The notes below the pieces were generated by a model. It ran no database searches. It was not told where the DNA came from and saw nothing but the letters and a program-made list of their open reading frames with translations. From NCBI RefSeq assembly GCF_000226115.1, contig NC_016458.1:1054001-1118000 (forward strand): a stretch of 64,000 nucleotides of DNA. The letters are read 5' to 3'. Position 1 is the stretch's first letter. Each line of letters opens with the position of its first letter. This document shows positions 58,975 through 64,000 of this stretch, one piece after another. The stretch is from Thermothielavioides terrestris NRRL 8126. Lineage: Eukaryota > Ascomycota > Sordariomycetes > Sordariales > Chaetomiaceae. Both the position numbers and the translations under genes were made by a program.

Positions 58975-59852
58975 TCAGCCCTCTTCCTCTTCAACTTCTT
59001 CCATGGTCACCCCGCGCGGACCGGTCTCTCGGCGAGGCTGTACCTGGTTTTCTTGCTGTCGTATCCTCTCGGGGGCCGGTAGATATCCCTCTTTCTCCAG
59101 CTGGTCCGCCTCCTCGGGCTCTAAGAGGCCCGCCTTCCCCTTGCCCTTCTCGATCTTCATTCGCACGGCAGTCGGAACGAAGGCGCTCACGGCCTCCTTC
59201 CGCAGATCTCTGAGAACGGGCTGGGCCTCGTAGACTGTCTTGGATTCGATGACAGGGGCAGCAGGCTTCTGCGACGCTTGCGATTGTTCGGCTTCTGGCG
59301 CTCGTTCCGCATTTCTCTTCGCCCTCCGCTTCGCGTACCACTCGTCCAAGATTTCTTTGGGAATCGGCGGCGGCGTGTCCCGTGGCATGGGAATGCTCCT
59401 GACGTCCTCGGGCACGTCGCTGTCGCTGCTGGACGCATCTTCAGCATCACGCCTGCGCTTCCCCAGCACGCCGTCGCCGCGCTGTCCTTCCCTCGGCGGG
59501 CCGTGTCCAAACTGTGGGGCCTTATCGCCCAGCGCTTCTCTTGCCTTCTTGACCGCCTTCAGATCCTTCTCGAGAGCTTCCAGTGCCTGCTCCTCGTGTG
59601 CCGTGAGCTTGCCTCCGCCCTCCTTTATGGCCTTGAGGTCATCGATCTGCTGCTGTATCCTGGCCGGGTTGCGCTTGGCGAGCTTTTCGTTCCTGCGAGC
59701 CTGCTTTTCTGCCTTGCCTGTGGGCGCAAATGGTCAGTATGCATAACGAGAAGCAGCTCAGAGATGGTACGGCAGGCACCTTTTTTGATGGCCTTTGCCT
59801 TTTCCGCCTTGCGGAGGGCTTGCACTGGATTGTAATTCCGTTCTTTTGGCAT
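58975..59852 (-). CDS. WBP11-like (WW-domain-binding) splicing-related protein
   Basis: Two exons (59780-59852 and 58975-59717; 62-nt intron with ACTGAC branch), 271 aa. The N-terminal WBP11 domain is clear: MPKERNYNPVQALRKAEKAK | AIKKG | KAEKQARRNEKLAKRNPARI and QQQIDDLKAIKEGGGKLTAH, then EEQALEALEKDLKAVKKARE. After it come a nuclear-type GKRRRDAEDASSSDSD segment, a PMPRDTPPPIPKE proline stretch that could bind WW/GYF domains, and a charged C-terminus ending in VEEEEG. Human WBP11 is a nuclear spliceosome-associated protein of the B complex; this protein is much shorter than the animal one. Divergent from the Dbf2 gene. Confidence 0.88.
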
Positions 59853-60533
59853 CGCGGGCGATTAGTTGCAGAAAACTGGTTTGATTCCTTCCGGTTGGAA
59901 AGGCGGTCCAAGTGGCGCTTGTCGAGACCGTGAGCAGCCTGATCTCCAGTGTATATCTGTGTCGCACGGGGGCGGCGTTGTGCTTCCTCGGGCCTTTCCC
60001 AAACTGTTCGAAGGCGGTCATGCCTTTAGGTCGGTGGAGCCATCAGGCTTGGCACCAGCCCTGCCAGCGCTTGCGCCTGAAATCCCACCAGGGTTGGTCG
60101 CGCCAAGCTTTCCGTCGACAGCGCCGTGTGGCTCCGCGGGTTCGCCGCACAGACCCTGCCCCACATTTCAGCTGGTTCCCCGTTGGGTTGTCCAGGTTGC
60201 TCCCGCAACCCTGCATGTTGATGTTCCCTTACTTACCCCGCCAATCGCCCTACACGGCCAAATCGATTGGGCAGCTGGGGCAAGACCACTGGCGCGTCGC
60301 GCTGTTCATTTAAGCTCGCATTCAACATTGGCGCGGTCCTCTCTCGCCCTGCAGCTTGTTTGAGACTGTTTTTCAAACCCTCTCTGCATTTTATCGTGTT
60401 GCTGGCGCAGCATTCCCATTTATTCCCACGAGCCTGCTGCGGGCTCATGCGGGGCGCGAGTTAGTGACATGCGCACTCCATCCTGCTTTTGCTTTCTCTA
60501 AACCCCGCGCGCAGATCGCTCAGCTCGGACATC
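59853..60533. other. divergent promoter (WBP11-like / DBF2)
   Basis: About 680 bp shared upstream region. A possible acceptor (GCGCGCAG near 60513) 20 nt before the DBF2 ATG could belong to a 5'-UTR intron. No TATA box noted. Confidence 0.5.
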
Positions 60534-62649
60534 ATGGCGAGTTTTATGGCCAATCTGTTCCCTGGCGGGAAGCAGGATAAGACCGACGTGCGCCCCTCCA
60601 CACCGACTCGGAACAACTTCATCACCCCTGCCACCACTCCACAGGGCAGCCCCAGCAAGAAGACGGTTCCTCCCGGTGCCAATGAACTCCCAGCCGCTTT
60701 CCAGGGCATGAACATCAAAGCGGCTCCCAGCGCCTTCGATACTCCGGTGAAGCTGAGCCGGCCCCAAAGCGTTGTCGCGCCGCTGTCCCCCGGGAAGAGC
60801 AATTTGCAGAACCTCGATGAAGGCCCCTCAGCGGTTGACGACAGCGTTATCCGCAAAGGCATTGTCCGCACTGGAAGCCCCGTGCGGAACCAGGGTCAGG
60901 AAAACACGCCTCCGGTGCTGCCGCGGGATCCGTTCGCCGAGCCGACCTATCAGCCCAGCCATGCCGCCATCTCGCGCCAAGAGCTGTATCAACAACATAG
61001 AGACCGGCCGTCGCCAACCGTCAAGCGATTCAACACAACTCGGGGCCTCAGCGCTGAGGAACGCGAGATACTGCAGAGGCCCAGCGTCAAGCGACTGGTC
61101 AATGTCACCCAGCTCTGTAAGTTCTCGATGACTGGATGTTATGCCGCTGTAGTGGGCGTACCTGGGCCAACGCTGACCCCCTGGTGAGACTTCCTCGATT
61201 ACTACTTCGACCTTCTCACCTATGTCAGCGCGAGGCAGAATCGCCTCAACGCGTTCAAGGCGGAGTATCCGCCGCCCCCGGAGACGGACCAGGAGACCTA
61301 TGACCAGATGTGGTCAAAGTACACTGGCCGAGAGCGCGCCAATCTCCGCAAGAGACGGGTGAGGCTGCGGCACGCTGATTTCCAGATTCTGACACAGGTC
61401 GGCCAAGGCGGCTACGGCCAGGTCTTCCTCGCGCAGAAGAAGGATACCAAGGAGGTGTGCGCGCTGAAGGTCATGAGCAAGAAGCTGCTGTTCAAGCTGG
61501 ACGAGGTCCGGCACGTCCTGACCGAACGGGACATTCTCACGACGGCCAAGAGCGACTGGCTGGTCCGCCTTCTGTACTCATTCCAGGACGACAAGAATAT
61601 CTATCTTGCCATGGAGTATGTACCGGGCGGCGACTTCCGCACGCTGCTCAACAACACGGGTGTGCTGTCCAACCGGCACGCGCGCTTCTACATCGCCGAG
61701 ATGTTCTGTGCCGTCGACGCCCTGCATCAGCTGGGCTACATCCACCGCGACCTGAAGCCGGAAAACTTCCTTGTCGACTCGACCGGTCACGTCAAGCTTA
61801 CCGACTTTGGCCTGGCGGCTGGCTTCCTGGCTCCTTCTAAGATTGAGTCGATGAGGATCCGGCTGGAGCAGGCGTCCGCGACGTCAGTCCCGTTCGGCAA
61901 GCCGATGGATCAGCGGACGATTGCCGAGCGCCGGGAGGGCTACCGCACCATGCGGGAGAGGGACGTGAACTACGCCAAGTCCATCGTGGGCTCGCCGGAT
62001 TACATGGCCCCGGAGGTGCTGAGGGGCGAGGAGTACGATTTCACGGTCGACTACTGGAGCCTGGGCTGCATGCTCTTCGAGGCCTTGACGGGCTTTCCTC
62101 CCTTTGCAGGGGCGACCGCTGATGAGACGTGGCGAAACTTGAACCACTGGCGAGAGGTGCTCAAGCGGCCGGTGTGGGAAGACCCGAACTACTTCTTGAG
62201 CAACCGGACCTGGAACTTCATCACAACGTAAGCTGCCGCGCGGCCGCGTCCGAATGGTTGGTTGGGGTGAACCGCAGGCTGACGAACGCAGTTGTATCAA
62301 CTCGAGGTCTAAGAGATTCTCGAACATCAAGGATATCTACGACCATCAGTATTTTGCCGAGGTCGACTGGCCCGTGCTGCGCGAAACCAAACCGCCCTTT
62401 GTTCCCGAGCTGGATTCGGAAACCGACGCGGGCTACTTCGACGACTTCAGCAACGAAGCAGACATGGCCAAGTACAAGGAGGTGCACGAGAAGCAACAGG
62501 CGCTCGAAAACATGGCGGATCGCGAAGAGGAGATGAGGAAGAGCCTGTTTGTCGGGTTTACCTTCCGGCACCGCAAACCGGCCACCGATGAGGGCACCCC
62601 GCGGAAGCCGATTCCATTCGAGGAGAACGCCTTCGGCACTATGCTGTAG
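60534..62649 (+). CDS. dbf2: NDR-family protein kinase Dbf2/SidB (mitotic exit/septation)
   Basis: Three exons (60534-61116, 61189-62227, 62292-62649; introns 72 and 64 nt), 659 aa. Terminal Ser/Thr kinase of the MEN/SIN pathway, which couples mitotic exit to septation with its Mob1 partner. N-terminal Ser/Thr/Pro-rich region, then the Mob-binding region (SVKRLVNVTQL | YFLDYYFDLLTYV). Kinase motifs: Gly loop GQGGYGQV (about 266-273), Lys288 in CALKVM, HRDLKPEN (Asp382), DFG (400-402), the NDR-type insert before the activation Ser (SIVGSPDYMAPE, Ser459), and the C-terminal hydrophobic motif FVGFTFRHR (Thr631). Intron 1 must end in GAG, an uncommon acceptor, to keep QLYFLDYY. Close to a full match to the family. 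Confidence 0.94.
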
Positions 62650-64000
62650 TGCCAGCAGCGGCGGGCCAAGTCCCTATACCCGCGATCCGAGAAGCCCCGG
62701 GGCTCGCGGTAGTGACGGGAGTTGCATGCCGAGCGGTTTCTTCAGGAGTTTTGGGGTAGTATGAAGGGGCGGAACATTTTGACGGCATAGCGAGGGGGGT
62801 AATGAATGACACGGATGGGTAACGGCGACGGTCCGAAAGGTCAGCTTCAGATCCCCCTTTTTCTTCCCGCATTTCCTTCACGTCATTTTCGGCTATCACG
62901 CCGACAACTCGTCGGCCGTGTTTTGCATTGCTTCTCTCGAGTATCATGGAGTTTTCAGTGTGCGGACAGGAAAGGATAGGATAGATGGCCACGTGGTTTC
63001 GGTGACCGTTGGGGCCATACCGATCGTAGGCGTTTTTGTTGGGCTGCATGGAGTGTAGAACAGTTGTATCAGGCTATCGATCGTCAGTTTTCATTAACAA
63101 ATTGAGCTTCGTCGCAGAGACGCGTCAACTGAGACAAGATCATCTCGGTGGAACGAAACGCTGACTTGCTAGGAGATTGGGCCAACAGCGTGCTGCATGG
63201 GAGGAACGCTCCTGTACACAAGTAAGAGCAAGTAACTATCCTGAGCGTCGTCATCAAGGTTGCACAGGCCGCAAAGCTAAGCCGGCGGTGTGATGGATCA
63301 CAGGCTCAGCATTGACAAGACATCCTCGACTGAGCAATTCGAATTTTCCAAAAATGAAATGACACTGCCCAGTAGAATGACGAGATCTAATCTTATCGAT
63401 CAACGCTGGCTCTGAGATGCGCCTTGTGGGTTTCTCAGGTCCACTTCGGAATAGTGTAACGTTGAATGCCCACCAATGCCAGCCCTACCAGAGCAGCGTA
63501 GGAAACTCTCCGCAGCCCGTGTTTCCATGACGCATCTCCGCGAAGGGTAGCGCGACGCCGCCGACGTCGTGCAGCACTCGATAGACAATGGAAGTCCAAG
63601 TCAGAAGCGTCAAGGAGACACAACCCGGCCGACAAGGACCCCGGTGAAGCTGTGAAGGCACAGTGGGGCGATGCCCAAACTGGCCTAAAAGGTGGAACCT
63701 GGGCGATCCCCCAGGCTGGCTGTGGTTGGGCTGTCGGACATTCCCCAACTCGCCGCACCCGAACATCTGGGGAGAGACAAGACTTGCGTACTCCAGGACG
63801 GGCTGCAAAAAAGGAGAGTCCGTTCAGCATGGCCCTGAGACCCGTAACTGACTCCCTTGCCATTTCTGCCTGAGCTGTACAATGGCCGGTTTGCGTCAGC
63901 CCCGCGACCGGGTCGACTTTCCCCAGCCTTCGGTCCCGAGATGCTGGGCGCAGCGGCACGCAGCGGCACGGAGACGGTTTTGAGAGGCGACACATCAGTG
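62650..64000. other. DBF2 3' region and intergenic to window end
   Basis: I see no recognisable coding exon. A minus-strand open frame at 63435-63995 has no domain and mixed composition. Confidence 0.5.

Noticed and set aside
63435..63995. 186-codon minus-strand frame at the window end
   Set aside because: No domain, abrupt changes of composition and several competing frames. Not supported as a gene.

Overview
This window looks like nuclear DNA from a filamentous ascomycete, most probably a Sordariomycete of the order Sordariales (a Chaetomiaceae-like genome). The genes are GC-rich, stand alone and lie on both strands. They are interrupted by many short introns (about 50-120 nt) with GT...AG ends and CTAAC/CTGAC-type branch sites. 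The proteins (GH47 mannosidase, Dbf2 kinase, Hsk3, Ipi1, Sub2, CREG and others) match Pezizomycotina families. I saw no operons, prokaryotic genes, CRISPR arrays, tRNA genes or rRNA genes. All gene structures were spliced by eye. Every spliced CDS keeps one open frame whose length is a multiple of three, and most exon junctions are supported by family motifs that run across the splice.

Layout. 0-11.4 kb: two inverted copies of a ~0.4-kb terminal-inverted-repeat element (897-1277 and 10941-11342) bracket a proline-rich GPI-anchored wall protein, a GH47 alpha-mannosidase, a membrane-anchored pepsin-like protein that lacks the usual catalytic motif, and a CENP-O/Mcm21 kinetochore subunit. 11.8-20 kb: an acetyl-CoA transporter (SLC33 family), a Ded1/Vasa-type DEAD-box helicase with GW-rich ends, the Rix1-complex subunit Ipi1 and a Roadblock/LC7 dynein-type light chain. 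21-36.5 kb: a large conserved protein I do not recognise, a secreted CREG-like protein, ribosomal protein eS30 in five exons, an F-box-like protein, the mitochondrial Mg2+ channel Mrs2 and a Pho85-type cyclin. 36.5-42.7 kb is gene-poor. 42.7-52 kb: the mRNA-export helicase Sub2 with an unusually long first intron, the RNase P subunit Rpr2/Rpp21, the DASH subunit Hsk3, and an ApbA/PanE-like protein with a long disordered tail. 52-56.4 kb is again gene-poor. 56.4-62.7 kb: an MFS monocarboxylate-type transporter, a WBP11-like splicing factor and a Dbf2/SidB NDR kinase.

The genes do not form one pathway. Two themes recur: RNA and ribosome biology (Ded1-like helicase, Ipi1, eS30, Sub2, Rpr2, WBP11-like) and chromosome segregation or mitotic exit (CENP-O, Hsk3, Dbf2). 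Both are ordinary housekeeping sets. The most unusual sequence features are the inverted-repeat element pair with a telomere-like core, the GW-repeat helicase, the 684-nt SUB2 intron carrying an antisense reading frame, and the degenerate membrane-anchored protease-like protein.
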